NCBI GenBank assembly: GCA_964392345.1
Contig: CAYMPQ010000001.1
Span: 15,087 to 79,086, forward strand
DNA from: JAUVXY01 sp964392345
GTDB taxonomy: Bacteria; Actinomycetota; Humimicrobiia; Humimicrobiales; Humimicrobiaceae
Direction of reading: 5' to 3'
Length of the DNA: 64,000 bases
This document shows positions 18,222 to 27,223 of the stretch, piece by piece. The notes beneath the pieces were generated by a model that saw only the letters and a program-made list of their open reading frames with translations, searched no databases and was not told the origin of the DNA. A program made the position numbers and the translations under genes. The first letter of the stretch is position 1. Each line of letters opens with the position of its first letter.

Positions 18222-19007
18222 ATGATAAAACTAATAGTCACGGATGTTGACGGCACGCTTCTTGATGGCGATTCAAATCTTCCCGAATTAAACAAAAAAG
18301 CTATTCTTGCATGCCTTGATGAGGGGATAGGGGTGATTTTGGCAACTGGCAAATCAATTGATTCAGTATTTCCAATCATTAAATTTTTAAATTTAAAGCT
18401 TCCCCAGATAACTATGAACGGAGCAGTTGTAGTTAATAAAGATTTAAAGATAATAAATTCTGTAAAAATAAGACCAGATGACTACTTTGATGTGATAAGA
18501 TCAATAAAAGAAAAAGGGTACTCGCCACTTGCAGCGCTGGCAGGAGGAGGTATTTTTTATGAAAAATATCATCCTGACATGAAATATATTGAGAGAATCG
18601 GGGAGAGATTAATTAAAATTGATAGTATTGAAACTGCTTATTTTTCAAAAAATTCAGTTGACATAAATGTTCCCATAAAGGAGGACGATCCTCTTGATTG
18701 CTACCTCAGGAAAAAGTTTTCAAGTAAACTGGAAATTGTAAGGGCAGGTAAATATTTTTTTGATATTTTAAATTTGAATGCTACCAAAGGCAATGCGCTG
18801 TGCAGTATTGCCGAAATTTTAAATATTAAAAGAGAGGAGATAGCTGCATTTGGTGACAGCTATAACGACCTGAGCATGTTCAAAGAAGCTGGGCTTAAGA
18901 TTGCAGTGAAGAATTCTAACAGCAAAGTACTTGAAGCGGCAAATATAATAACAGACGAGAATTATAAATCTGGTTTTGGCAAGGCGATATACGAGCACAT
19001 ATTGTAA
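18222..19007 (+). CDS. HAD-superfamily Cof-type phosphatase
   Basis: A 261-residue HAD hydrolase. Motif I is DVDGTLLD (residues 7-14), motif II includes LATGKS, and motif IV is GDSYNDLSMFKEAG near residue 212, with an intervening C2-type cap. Cof-like enzymes dephosphorylate sugar phosphates, pyridoxal phosphate or flavin precursors. It lies 15 bases behind lpdA and may be cotranscribed, but the substrate is unknown. Confidence 0.9.
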   Translation: MIKLIVTDVDGTLLDGDSNLPELNKKAILACLDEGIGVILATGKSIDSVFPIIKFLNLKLPQITMNGAVVVNKDLKIINSVKIRPDDYFDVIRSIKEKGYSPLAALAGGGIFYEKYHPDMKYIERIGERLIKIDSIETAYFSKNSVDINVPIKEDDPLDCYLRKKFSSKLEIVRAGKYFFDILNLNATKGNALCSIAEILNIKREEIAAFGDSYNDLSMFKEAGLKIAVKNSNSKVLEAANIITDENYKSGFGKAIYEHIL

Positions 19008-19125
19008 TAGATACATTAATATAATTTATCAAAACTTTGAGGTATTGTAGTTTAAAATTAATTTGTGCTAAAATAGAGCTCTCTGAGTTTATAATATTTT
19101 ATTATAGATTTTTTATAAAAGTCAT

Positions 19126-19494
19126 ATGGCTGCAAATAATTCAATAGCTCTAACCAGAAAAGTAGTTATTACTTCTGAAAAAACTATAGCTAAAGAAGAT
19201 TTCATCAAAAAGATATTAGAAATCACTGATGGCATACTTCTTTATCTTAAAAACAATGGCTGCAAGAAGTTAGGTCATTTAAAATTAATATCTACTACTA
19301 ATGGTGAAGACTATCTCCAGATCAGCGTAGTTGACACAGCCAAAAAACCGGCAATAAAGGGCATGCTAAAAAAAACTTTTGCAAAGATCAAACTTACTTT
19401 AAATATTATAGAATTTGGTGTTAGCAAAGAGGATATTGTTAATAAAATTGATGAAGAACTGAAAAATATACAGGATTATTTTAATAGCGTGTAA
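19126..19494 (+). CDS. Conserved-looking small protein of unknown function
   Basis: A 122-residue protein, not recognised. It looks like an alpha/beta domain: an early segment rich in beta-branched residues (ALTRKVVITSEK), an amphipathic helix, a glycine-lysine turn (GCKKLGHLKLIS), two further strands and a C-terminal helix (EDIVNKIDEELKNIQDYF). There is no signal peptide, metal motif or membrane segment. It stands 118 bases after the HAD gene with an AT-rich upstream containing a TATAAT-like element, and is convergent with an M23 peptidase gene. Codon use resembles its neighbours. Confidence 0.6.
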   Translation: MAANNSIALTRKVVITSEKTIAKEDFIKKILEITDGILLYLKNNGCKKLGHLKLISTTNGEDYLQISVVDTAKKPAIKGMLKKTFAKIKLTLNIIEFGVSKEDIVNKIDEELKNIQDYFNSV

Positions 19495-19507
19495 ATTAGG
19501 AAATCTA

Positions 19508-20095
19508 TTAGTTGCTATAGTAAATCCTAAAATCAGAAGGTAAATATTTTAAATGTATAAATTTTGAAATACTGCTGTAATCTATGGCCAGCATATCTTC
19601 CGGGTCAATATATTTTCCATCATATATTATTCCAAAGTGCAAATGATATGAAGAGCTGGATGGGTCATCCATGGCACCAATAGATGCAATAGCTTCTCCT
19701 TGCTGAACAGAAGTTCCTACTGGAACATATATTTGCAGTAAATTTAGGTAAGTAGTTCTTATATTTTTATTATGCTTTATCACCAAAGTCTTTCCTCCTG
19801 TTGGAGAAAAACCAATGTAGCTGACCACGCCATTTGCTGCTGCGATAACTTTTTGCCCGTATCTTCCCTCTATATCAATTCCTGTGTGTCTTCTGCTGGT
19901 TTCTTTTTTGTAATCCCAGTAAACTTGTCTGAATTTAACTACAATACTGCCATTAAGCGGCATAATAAAAGGAGACTTACAGTAGGAATATAGCGGTACT
20001 GGCTGGCAGATTAATATTAAAAATGAAAAGAGAAAGAAAAGAAATATCCCGGTTACACATTTTTTATGTATGCAAATTAAATTAACAAAAAACAT
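19508..20095 (-). CDS. M23-family zinc metallopeptidase, membrane-anchored or secreted
   Basis: A 195-residue LytM/lysostaphin-fold peptidase acting on peptidoglycan cross-links outside the cell. A hydrophobic N-terminal segment at about residues 14-30 is a signal peptide or anchor. The zinc site is complete: His70-x3-Asp74 in RHTGIDIEG, and His151-x-His153 in SYHLHFG. It is small, with the catalytic domain almost immediately after the signal and no extra cell-wall-binding domain. ATG start with a weak AAGAA upstream. It is convergent with the unknown small gene. Confidence 0.9.
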   Translation of the reverse strand: MFFVNLICIHKKCVTGIFLFFLFSFLILICQPVPLYSYCKSPFIMPLNGSIVVKFRQVYWDYKKETSRRHTGIDIEGRYGQKVIAAANGVVSYIGFSPTGGKTLVIKHNKNIRTTYLNLLQIYVPVGTSVQQGEAIASIGAMDDPSSSSYHLHFGIIYDGKYIDPEDMLAIDYSSISKFIHLKYLPSDFRIYYSN

Positions 20096-20308
20096 TTCTT
20101 AAAAATATTTATTATAAAATTTACAATTTCAATTGTTTTAAGACGGGTTAATTATATAACAATAAAGTATTTGTGTAAATAGCAATTTAGGTAAATACAT
20201 AAATATTGACTAAGCTGTTTTACTAATTATGGATTAACTTTTATAATCATCTAATAAATAAGCATGGGAACTTACTGATGAAATAATACAGTTTTGCAGG
20301 AGGTAGCC

Positions 20309-21085
20309 TTGGGAGATAAAATTTTAACGATGCCAATTATTTTCGGAGCTCTAAAATTTGAGATATCAGGGCTCATTAAGATGATGAAGGTGGAGCGCAT
20401 TGACAGGAAGGGCAATATTACTATGTACAGGGGCAGCATAAGTGGCAGGGAAGTACTCTTAGTTAAAACTGGAATGGGCAAGCACAATGCACAAAAAGCA
20501 GCAAGGCTAATTGTGAAAAATTATTCAGGCGACAGCAGTATAAGTAAAAGAATGTTGGCAATCGGATTCTGTGGCGCAACCAGCGGAAATCTACAAATTG
20601 GAGATGTAGTTTTGTATAAAACTATAAAAAATTTAGAAAATATTGATTTTTCTAAAGCTTGCAATAACATAAATTTTTATGGCAGCAAAGATATTAATTG
20701 TAGTGTATACATAAAAAATAGCTGCAAAATACTTAAGGTAAATGGAGGTACTGTTTCTAATGTAATTGCTGATTCTGAATTGAAAAAAAACATTGGTGCT
20801 AAATTTGATGTTCAGGCTGTTGATATGGAAACCTATTGGATAGGAAAGACAATGATTGAGAATAATTTGCCTTTTTATTGCATAAGAGCTGTTTCTGATA
20901 GTGTTGATGAAAATATCCCTGATTTTCTGTTAACCCTCTTTGGAAAAAGTATATTTGCCAATATTTTTAATTTACTGTTTTTAGCAATTAAGTCGCCCAA
21001 AAAAATATTCCAAATCACCAGGGCAGTAAGAAATATGAAGAAGGCAAAAGGCAGTTTAACTGCTGCAGTAATGGAAATGATCTAA
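20309..21085 (+). CDS. Nucleoside-phosphorylase-superfamily protein (MTAN/HpnG-like)
   Basis: A 258-residue protein of the PNP/MTA-SAH nucleosidase superfamily. Visible hallmarks are the early VKTGMGKHNA segment, FCGATSGNLQIGD (the GxSGxL-type motif), the substrate-binding VDMET and a CIRAVSDSVDE segment. The last 60 residues are basic and hydrophobic, as in nucleosidases of hopanoid or futalosine pathways. A TTG at 20309 was taken as start because AGGAGG lies five bases before it. It stands alone, convergent with the Ldh2 gene. The substrate is open: adenosylhopane, methylthioadenosine and futalosine are all possible. Confidence 0.75.
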   Translation: MGDKILTMPIIFGALKFEISGLIKMMKVERIDRKGNITMYRGSISGREVLLVKTGMGKHNAQKAARLIVKNYSGDSSISKRMLAIGFCGATSGNLQIGDVVLYKTIKNLENIDFSKACNNINFYGSKDINCSVYIKNSCKILKVNGGTVSNVIADSELKKNIGAKFDVQAVDMETYWIGKTMIENNLPFYCIRAVSDSVDENIPDFLLTLFGKSIFANIFNLLFLAIKSPKKIFQITRAVRNMKKAKGSLTAAVMEMI

Positions 21086-21094
21086 AAATTACTT

Positions 21095-22186
21095 TTAACC
21101 AATTGGCTTTATATTAAAAGGAACGCCAGTATTGGCACAGTCCTTTTTGATATCATCTATTACTTTTGCAAGGATCGGGACACCATGCTTTTCATTATAC
21201 TCCGCATTTTCAAATTCTTTTTCCCCGGCTATGTAGATTCGGTCATGGCCCTTAACTTTTGGAGAGTTTTTTAATATATCAACAGCATAGTCCAATTGTT
21301 TTTTAAAATCAGCAACGGGCCTGAACGCATCAATTTTAATTACTGCAAAAAAGTGGCTTACATCTGACTCTTTTGAATAATCATGAGGAAAACCAATGTC
21401 TGTAAGATTTGAGCCGCCCGATAATGTTCCGCAAAGAATATCCACCATAAGCGCTAGACCATATCCTTTGTACCCTCTCATAATATCTGTTCCTCCCAAC
21501 GGCATAAGAGCACCGGGTCCGCCGCTTCTAACCTTTTTTGGGTCATCAGTCATGTTCCCATCATCGTCAATGCCCCAGCCAAGTGGAATTTTTTCGTTCT
21601 TTTTCTCATAAACTTTAATCCGTCCTATGGGAACTGTACTTGTTGCCATATCAAGAAGATATGGATATTTTTTATGTGATGGGGCAGCAAAACTAATTGG
21701 ATTTGTGCCAAGCACAGGAGTTTTTCCATAAGTTGGAGCAACCAGAGGCTGGGAATTTGTGAGGCTTATGCCAATCATATCATGCTTTAGCGCCATCATG
21801 GAATAATATCCGGCAATGCCATAATGATTGCTGTGCCGCACAGTTGCTATGGCCACATTAGATTTTTTTGCTTTTTCAATGCATTTTTGCATTACTTTAT
21901 AAGAAACAACCTGTCCAAGACCATTGCCGCCATCTACTAACATAGTTGTATCAGTTTCTGAAACTATTTTTATCGGAGTAAGTGGATTGATCATTTTTTC
22001 AGACAGCCTGTTTCCGTAATATGTATTTAGCCTGATTAAACCATGGGAGTCTGTCCCCCTGATGTCTGCTGTAATTAATACGTCTGCAACAATTTTTGCA
22101 TCTCCTTCTGGAACACCAAACTTTTTCATAAAACTAACTGCATAACCAGCAAGATCCTCTTTTTTAAAGCGTAATAACTTTTCCAT
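21095..22186 (-). CDS. Ldh2-family malate/L-lactate-type dehydrogenase
   Basis: A 363-residue NAD(P)-dependent 2-hydroxy acid dehydrogenase of the malate/L-sulfolactate/ureidoglycolate family, unrelated to classical LDH. It has DIRGTDSHGLIRL near the N-terminus, the catalytic-histidine segment VRHSNHYGIAGYY, and GGTDIMRGYKGYGLAL near the cofactor site. The ATG at 22186 is preceded by AGGAGG at six bases; the frame extends 12 codons upstream without support. It is monocistronic, with HU divergent. It may act on a keto acid produced by the sugar pathway. Confidence 0.88.
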   Translation of the reverse strand: MEKLLRFKKEDLAGYAVSFMKKFGVPEGDAKIVADVLITADIRGTDSHGLIRLNTYYGNRLSEKMINPLTPIKIVSETDTTMLVDGGNGLGQVVSYKVMQKCIEKAKKSNVAIATVRHSNHYGIAGYYSMMALKHDMIGISLTNSQPLVAPTYGKTPVLGTNPISFAAPSHKKYPYLLDMATSTVPIGRIKVYEKKNEKIPLGWGIDDDGNMTDDPKKVRSGGPGALMPLGGTDIMRGYKGYGLALMVDILCGTLSGGSNLTDIGFPHDYSKESDVSHFFAVIKIDAFRPVADFKKQLDYAVDILKNSPKVKGHDRIYIAGEKEFENAEYNEKHGVPILAKVIDDIKKDCANTGVPFNIKPIG

Positions 22187-22338
22187 TTCAAACCTCCTCC
22201 GTGCTAAAATTTGATTATACAAAAAATTACTGCTTCCAGTAGCAGCAAAAATTTATTTATTTGTTATTTGCCATATTATAACATAGTAATAGCAAATTGT
22301 TTTACTAAAAAAACTTGTCGGCCAAATAAAAATTTTTT

Positions 22339-22367
22339 TTGGAAAAACATGGAAAGTATAGTATAAT
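22339..22367 (+). promoter_or_regulatory. Promoter of the HU gene
   Basis: TTGGAA (22339-22344) and TATAAT (22362-22367) are separated by exactly 17 bases. The predicted start, near 22374, gives a leader of about 118 bases before the HU ATG. Confidence 0.7.
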
Positions 22368-22374
22368 CAGCCGT

Positions 22375-22400
22375 AATATCTAAACTTGTGTTTAGATATT
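22375..22400 (+). promoter_or_regulatory. Perfect hairpin at the 5' end of the HU leader
   Basis: AATATCTAAAC (22375-22385) and GTTTAGATATT (22390-22400) form an 11-bp perfect stem with a TTGT loop, starting within a base or two of the predicted transcription start. It would put a stem-loop at the 5' terminus of the mRNA, a known way to protect transcripts; a protein-binding palindrome is the alternative. Confidence 0.6.
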
Positions 22401-22491
22401 TATTAAAATTAAACTTAGATATATCATTAAGGAATTAATATAAAGTAAAGCATAAGACAATTTTTGTAAAAAATAGTGAAAGGAAGTGAAG

Positions 22492-22764
22492 ATGAACAAG
22501 ACAGAGCTGGTAGAAAAGGTTAGCAGTAAGGCAGGACTTACAAAGAAAGATGCTGCTTGTGCTATCGACACATTAGTAGATGTTATCACTACTACAATTA
22601 AGAAGGGCGACAAGGTTGCATTAGTAGGTTTTGGTACTTTCCAGGCAGTGCAAAGAAAAGCAAGAACAGGATTAAACCCTCAGACAGGAAAAACTATCCA
22701 GATTCCAGCAAGAAAAGTTCCCAAGTTTAAACCGGGCAAGGTACTAAAGGAAGCAGTTAACTAA
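22492..22764 (+). CDS. hup: HU-family DNA-binding protein
   Basis: A 90-residue HU protein, a nucleoid protein that binds and bends DNA as a dimer. It has the N-terminal MNKTELVEKV helix, the beta-saddle GFGTFQAVQRKARTG and the arm with NPQTGKTIQIPA, ending VPKFKPGKVLKEAV. Length is typical. The ATG at 22492 has AAAGGAAG upstream. It is a single-gene transcript with its own promoter, 5' hairpin and terminator. Confidence 0.97.
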   Translation: MNKTELVEKVSSKAGLTKKDAACAIDTLVDVITTTIKKGDKVALVGFGTFQAVQRKARTGLNPQTGKTIQIPARKVPKFKPGKVLKEAVN

Positions 22765-22790
22765 GAATAAATATTTATGATTGATTAATT

Positions 22791-22830
22791 ATAAGAGGGC
22801 CAATCAAATGATTGGTCCTCTTATCTTTAC
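22791..22830 (+). terminator. Terminator after the HU gene
   Basis: Arms 22791-22806 and 22809-22824 form a 16-bp stem with one G-T wobble and a two-base loop (four effective). The T-tract afterwards is short (CTTTAC). It lies 27 bases after the HU stop. Confidence 0.8.
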
Positions 22831-22965
22831 AAGCAGGCCTCCTTGCGCAGGCAGTATTGTAGCTATTATGCAAATTTTTAGTCGTATTCATGAAAAAATC
22901 AGCAAATATTAGACAAATATTTTTAAATATGTTAGCATTCAATACTAATCATACATAGATTGTGA

Positions 22966-22993
22966 TTGATGTTTTTTGAAAATTAAATATAAC
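22966..22993 (+). promoter_or_regulatory. Promoter of the T-box/trpB2 unit
   Basis: TTGATG (22966-22971) and TATAAC (22988-22993) are spaced by 16 bases, placing transcription start near 23000, at the base of T-box stem I. Confidence 0.55.
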
Positions 22994-22997
22994 TATA

Positions 22998-23325
22998 AAG
23001 CCTGCGATCAGAAATAGTAAGCACTAAGCAGCATACAGAGAGCCGCTGATGGTGAGAATGCGGCTGCAAGGCTGGTGACCGAATGGCTCTGTGAGGCTTC
23101 TGGCTCAAATCATATACCCGAAAAGTAAGCAGGAGAGAGTAAGCCAGAACGGGTTCCTCCGTTACCAAGGGATAGGATATTATAGTGTATCCGAGATAGT
23201 ATGAGTGCACAGCGAATACAAGCGTTACTGAATTTGCTGTGAAATAGAGTGGCACCGCGGAGTTTAACCTCTCGTCTCTATATAAATTATTTTATGTAGG
23301 GATTATGAGAGGTTTTTTGTTTTAT
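22998..23325 (+). promoter_or_regulatory. Tryptophan T-box leader (tRNA-sensing riboswitch)
   Basis: The leader senses uncharged tRNA and controls read-through into trpB2. Stem I closes through AAGCCT (22998-23003) with AGGCTT (23104-23109). The specifier loop has AGTA on the 5' side (23016-23019) and GAA followed by the specifier TGG at 23094-23096, the tryptophan codon. The AACGG/CCGTT stem follows. The T-box sequence AGAGTGGCACCGCGG is at 23246-23260, with TGGC at 23250-23253 expected to pair with a tRNA end carrying discriminator G, as in tRNA-Trp. The terminator pairs AACCTCTC (23266-23273) with GAGAGGTT (23307-23314) before a T-run. Confidence 0.93.
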
Positions 23326-23499
23326 ATGGGTTAATACGCGTGGGAGCGGGCAGCCAATATATAATTTTTTAATAAGGAGGTGGTACAAAAATAATTACAT
23401 TTACATATAGTCAAAGAAATGCCAGAAATGGCTAAGAACAGATGAAGAGAAATTAAAAATGCTTTTCTAAACAAGAAAGCTAAGAGAAAGGAAAATAAA

Positions 23500-24861
23500 A
23501 TGGACAAAAGAACAAAGTTTGTGCTGGATGAGGAGGAGATGCCAAAGCAGTGGTACAATATCCAGGCAGATTTGCCAGAGCCTCTGCCGCCAGTGCTGCA
23601 TCCGGCTACAGGGAAACCAATAACTCCGGATGATCTTGCTCCACTGTTTCCCATGGAACTTATTAAGCAGGAAGTGAGTACCGAACGATGGATTGAAATT
23701 CCTGAAGAGGTAAGAGATATTTACAGGCTATGGAGGCCTACTACTTTGTTCAGGGCGCATAGATTAGAAAAAGCGCTTGATACTCCGGCTAAGATTTTCT
23801 ATAAGTATGAAGGATCAAGCCCTCCCGGGAGCCATAAGCCCAATACTGCTGTAGCTCAGGCTTATTACAATAAAAAAGAGGGCATCACTCGTATAACTAC
23901 AGAAACCGGGGCTGGACAATGGGGAAGTGCCCTGGCATTTGGAGGTGCTTGTTTTGGTATAGAAATCAAAGTTTATATGGTATCAATTAGTTATCAGCAG
24001 AAACCTTACAGGCGTGTGATGATGGAAGTATGGGGTGCAAAATGTGTCCCAAGCCCAAGCAAGGATACAAAAGCAGGGCGAGCTATGCTGGCAGAAGACC
24101 CTAATTGCCCCGGCAGTCTGGGCCTTGCCATCAGCGAGGCTGTAGAAGATGCAGTTTCCCGTGATGATACTCATTATTCACTGGGTAGCGTGCTTAACCA
24201 TGTTTTGCTGCATCAGACAGTAAATGGCCTGGAAACAAAGGAATTAATGGAAAAGGCAGATGTTTACCCGGATATTATTGTCGGCTGTGTTGGCGGAGGT
24301 TCAAACTTTGCAGGACTCTTTCTGCCTTTTGTTAAGGACAAAATTGATGGGGCAAAACCTAACTTGCGTATAATCAATGTAGAGCCTATGTCTGCACCAA
24401 CTTTAACCAAAGGACCTTATGCCTATGATTTTGGTGATAAAGCAGGGCTGACACCGCTGATTAAGATGTTTACCCTGGGGCATGATTTTATGCCACCACC
24501 AATTCACGCAGGAGGCCTTCGCTATCATGGAATGGCGCCTATTATCTGCCATCTGGCTAATCTGGGCTTTGTTGAAGCAAGAGCCGAGCACCAGCTTGGA
24601 ACTTTTGAAGCCGGGATAACTTTTGCCCGAAGTGAAGGTATTATAAGTGCGCCTGAAACAGATCATGCAATAAAGGCTGGTATTGATGAGGCTTTAAAGT
24701 GCAAGGAGACAGGAGAGGCAAAGATTATTCTTATAGCTCATAGCGGGCATGGGCATGTTGACATGGCTGCCTATGATGCATATTTGGCAGGCAAACTAAA
24801 AGATTATGAGTATCCTGAGGAGAAAGTTAAGGAAGCATTAGAAAAGCTGCCGAAAGTTTAG
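23500..24861 (+). CDS. trpB: Tryptophan synthase beta subunit, TrpB2 type
   Basis: A 453-residue TrpB-like pyridoxal-phosphate enzyme making tryptophan from indole (or indole glycerol phosphate-derived indole) and serine. The long N-terminal extension with [19 protein letters not shown] is typical of TrpB2. The PLP lysine is Lys113 in GSHKPNT, with ETGAGQWG and the phosphate loop [12 protein letters not shown] further on. No trpA or other trp gene is adjacent, so it may salvage indole or work with TrpA elsewhere. The T-box with a UGG specifier ties it to tryptophan supply. A separate 17-bp hairpin follows the stop. Confidence 0.95.
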   Translation: MDKRTKFVLDEEEMPKQWYNIQADLPEPLPPVLHPATGKPITPDDLAPLFPMELIKQEVSTERWIEIPEEVRDIYRLWRPTTLFRAHRLEKALDTPAKIFYKYEGSSPPGSHKPNTAVAQAYYNKKEGITRITTETGAGQWGSALAFGGACFGIEIKVYMVSISYQQKPYRRVMMEVWGAKCVPSPSKDTKAGRAMLAEDPNCPGSLGLAISEAVEDAVSRDDTHYSLGSVLNHVLLHQTVNGLETKELMEKADVYPDIIVGCVGGGSNFAGLFLPFVKDKIDGAKPNLRIINVEPMSAPTLTKGPYAYDFGDKAGLTPLIKMFTLGHDFMPPPIHAGGLRYHGMAPIICHLANLGFVEARAEHQLGTFEAGITFARSEGIISAPETDHAIKAGIDEALKCKETGEAKIILIAHSGHGHVDMAAYDAYLAGKLKDYEYPEEKVKEALEKLPKV

Positions 24862-24886
24862 CTGCTAAATAAGTTTGAATTATGTT

Positions 24887-24925
24887 GAGTGGCCTGCAAA
24901 TAAGTTATTTATTTGCAGGCCACTC
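24887..24925 (+). terminator. Perfect 17-bp inverted repeat after trpB2
   Basis: Arms 24887-24903 and 24909-24925 pair perfectly around a five-base loop (GTTAT), 25 bases after the stop codon. No T-run follows, so this may be a 3' stabilising hairpin or a terminator using another factor. Confidence 0.65.
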
Positions 24926-25413
24926 GTGCTGGACAACATTAGGCAGAAATTAATCACCCTAAATAAATCTTCTAAAAAATACCACTATGTAAGCACACTG
25001 GAAGTTTTGCTTGATTTTTTTTAAATTAGCATATATCATAAACCATATAATTTTTTATTTTTTATAATTAATGTAATGGTGAGTTTTTCTTCTTGTTATC
25101 CATGTTCCAAATTCTTTAAAGAAATGGTGATATAGTTAATTGCTTTATATAAATTTGCTCAGAGTTAATAAACCCAAAAATATCTAAAAATCCTTATAAT
25201 TTTTTTACTTGAAGGCCATATACAACTTACCCAAAAGTTTATTTTAATAAAAATTTTATAGCTATGTATTTTTAGATAGATATGTCGAGGGATATGAAAT
25301 TATTTGTATGTATGGCTAACCTAAAACATGTGGAAAACAAAAGGATCGAGCAGCCGGAGAGTGTTGGGCTGGCCAGCGTTAATTAAGCTTTAGTATAAAG
25401 GGAGGAGAAATAG
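24926..25413. other. Gene-free AT-rich interval before rho
   Basis: About 490 bases with no convincing ORF, RNA gene or repeat. Close to rho there is a local GC-rich patch (25350-25380) with CAGCC/GGCTG pairing potential and the palindrome GCTGGCCAGC. This could be part of a rho leader structure, since rho is often autoregulated, but nothing diagnostic is visible. Confidence 0.5.
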
Positions 25414-26868
25414 TTGGTTGAAGAAATTAAAAATATAAACGAAGCGAATCTTAAAAAAAAGTTATTGCCGGAACTGCGTGAAATTGCCAGGCAGTTAAAT
25501 ATTTCTGGAGTGCCAAGATTTAAAAAGGAAGATTTAATAAAAAGGATATTAGAGGTGTTATCAATGAGAGGTGTAAAAGAGACAGCGGGTAGTGAGGTTA
25601 TAGATAGAGAGGAAACGAAAGAAGAAATAGAGGAAGTGAAAGAAGAAATAGAGGAAGAGGTAGAAGCGGAAGAGGCGAAGGGAGCAATAAAAGCTAGAAA
25701 AAAACCACCTGGCATGAGGGAGGAGCACGAAGAGAAAAGGAAAGGGATACTGGATATACTGGCAGATGGCTATGGTTTTTTAAGGACAAATGGATATTTG
25801 CCGGGACCAAACGATATATATGTATCTCAATCTCAAATAAGGAGATTCCATCTGAGGCAGGGAGATGAAGTGTATGGCCAGGTTAGGTCTCCAAAGGATA
25901 ATGAAAAATACAATGCTTTGCTTAGAATTGAAAAGGTAAATGATTCTGATCCGGAATCTATAAGGAAAAGAAAGCCTTTTCCGACGCTGACTCCTATTTA
26001 TCCTATAGAGAGGTTAAGGCTTGAGACAAAGCAGGGATGTATTTCGACGCGAGTAATAGATTTAATTGCCCCAATAGGGAAAGGGCAAAGAGGTCTTATA
26101 GTGTCTCCGCCTAAAGCAGGCAAGACTACCATACTAAAAGATTTAGCTAATAGCATCACTGCCAATAATCCTGAAGTATACATAATGGTGCTGCTTGTTG
26201 ATGAAAGGCCTGAGGAAGTAACTGATATTGAAAGATCGGTAAAAGGTGAAGTAATAAGTTCCACGTTTGATCAACCTTCAGATAATCATATCAAAGTTGC
26301 AGAATTGGTGCTGCAAAGAGCAAAGAGACTTGTGGAACATGGAAGGGACGTTCTAATTCTTTTAGATAGCGTAACCCGCCTCGCCCGTGCATATAATTTA
26401 TCTATTCCTGCCAGTGGCAGGGTTCTGTCAGGCGGAGTAGACTCAACTGCGCTGTTCCCGCCAAAGCGGTTCTTTGGAGCAGCTCGAAACATAGAAGATG
26501 GCGGTAGTCTTACGATCCTTGCTACAGCATTAGTTGAAACAGGAAGCAGGATGGACGATGTAATATTTGAAGAGTTTAAGGGTACCGGGAACATGGAACT
26601 TAAGTTGGACAGAAAATTAGCAGATAAGAGAATATTTCCTGCAGTAGATATAACAACGTCTGGAACAAGAAAAGAAGAGCTTTTGATGGATAAGGAAGAG
26701 GCAGAATCGGTATGGAAATTAAGGAGAATTATATATGAGAAAGAACCGCAGGTAGCTTTAGAGCAATTAATTGATTATGTCAAAAAAACCAAAACCAATA
26801 GGGACTTCTTAAATGCAATAAAAGTTAGCTTGCAGAATGCAAATTCTTCTTTAAACTCCAAAATATAA
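25414..26868 (+). CDS. rho: Transcription termination factor Rho
   Basis: A 484-residue RNA-dependent ATPase/helicase. The Rho N-terminal helical domain spans about residues 1-50. An unusually acidic Glu-rich insert covers 60-92. The cold-shock-like RNA-binding domain runs about 110-175 ([10 protein letters not shown]). The ATPase core has Walker [10 protein letters not shown] (231-239), Walker [17 protein letters not shown] and the Q-loop region [20 protein letters not shown]. The TTG start is preceded by GGGAGGAG. It heads the conserved rho-rpmE-prfA-prmC block. Confidence 0.98.
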   Translation: MVEEIKNINEANLKKKLLPELREIARQLNISGVPRFKKEDLIKRILEVLSMRGVKETAGSEVIDREETKEEIEEVKEEIEEEVEAEEAKGAIKARKKPPGMREEHEEKRKGILDILADGYGFLRTNGYLPGPNDIYVSQSQIRRFHLRQGDEVYGQVRSPKDNEKYNALLRIEKVNDSDPESIRKRKPFPTLTPIYPIERLRLETKQGCISTRVIDLIAPIGKGQRGLIVSPPKAGKTTILKDLANSITANNPEVYIMVLLVDERPEEVTDIERSVKGEVISSTFDQPSDNHIKVAELVLQRAKRLVEHGRDVLILLDSVTRLARAYNLSIPASGRVLSGGVDSTALFPPKRFFGAARNIEDGGSLTILATALVETGSRMDDVIFEEFKGTGNMELKLDRKLADKRIFPAVDITTSGTRKEELLMDKEEAESVWKLRRIIYEKEPQVALEQLIDYVKKTKTNRDFLNAIKVSLQNANSSLNSKI

Positions 26869-26870
26869 AC

Positions 26871-26900
26871 AAGCTTCCCAAGCTTCCCGGGGACTTTTTT
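26871..26900 (+). terminator. Possible weak terminator between rho and rpmE
   Basis: Two AAGCTT copies around CCC can pair as a six-base stem, followed by CCCGGGG and a CTTTTTT run. The alternative pairings are short, so this may only attenuate transcription into rpmE. Confidence 0.35.
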
Positions 26901-27007
26901 AAATAGAGTTTTGAAATTTAATCTGCCTTGTTTACCGATTTATATATTTATGCTAACATATGGGCTTTAAAATAAAAAAGATAATAATTTAATGAGGGTA
27001 AAAAATT

Positions 27008-27214
27008 ATGAAGAAAGACATACATCCAAAATATTATGATTGCACTGTTACATGCTCTTGCGGTGCTACTTTTAAAACTGGATCTACAGAGAAAGAGCTA
27101 AGGGTAGAAATATGCTCAAACTGCCACCCATTTTATACAGGGAAGCAGAAGTTTATAGACTCAGGCGGAAGAGTGGAAAGATTCCAGAAAAGGCTTAAAA
27201 AAACTAAAAAATAA
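27008..27214 (+). CDS. rpmE: Ribosomal protein L31, zinc-binding type
   Basis: A 68-residue L31 of the large ribosomal subunit. The zinc-type cysteine set is intact (Cys16 and Cys18 in CSCG, and CSNCHPF), so this is the C+ form. Typical segments [15 protein letters not shown] and [10 protein letters not shown] are present. It directly follows rho, as in many Gram-positive genomes, with GAGGG before the ATG. Confidence 0.97.
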   Translation: MKKDIHPKYYDCTVTCSCGATFKTGSTEKELRVEICSNCHPFYTGKQKFIDSGGRVERFQKRLKKTKK

Positions 27215-27223
27215 GTAAGGGGC

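Noticed and set aside
25340..25390. GC-rich patch before rho as a possible riboswitch
   Set aside because: Only a short stem and a 10-bp palindrome are visible; no conserved riboswitch motif was found.
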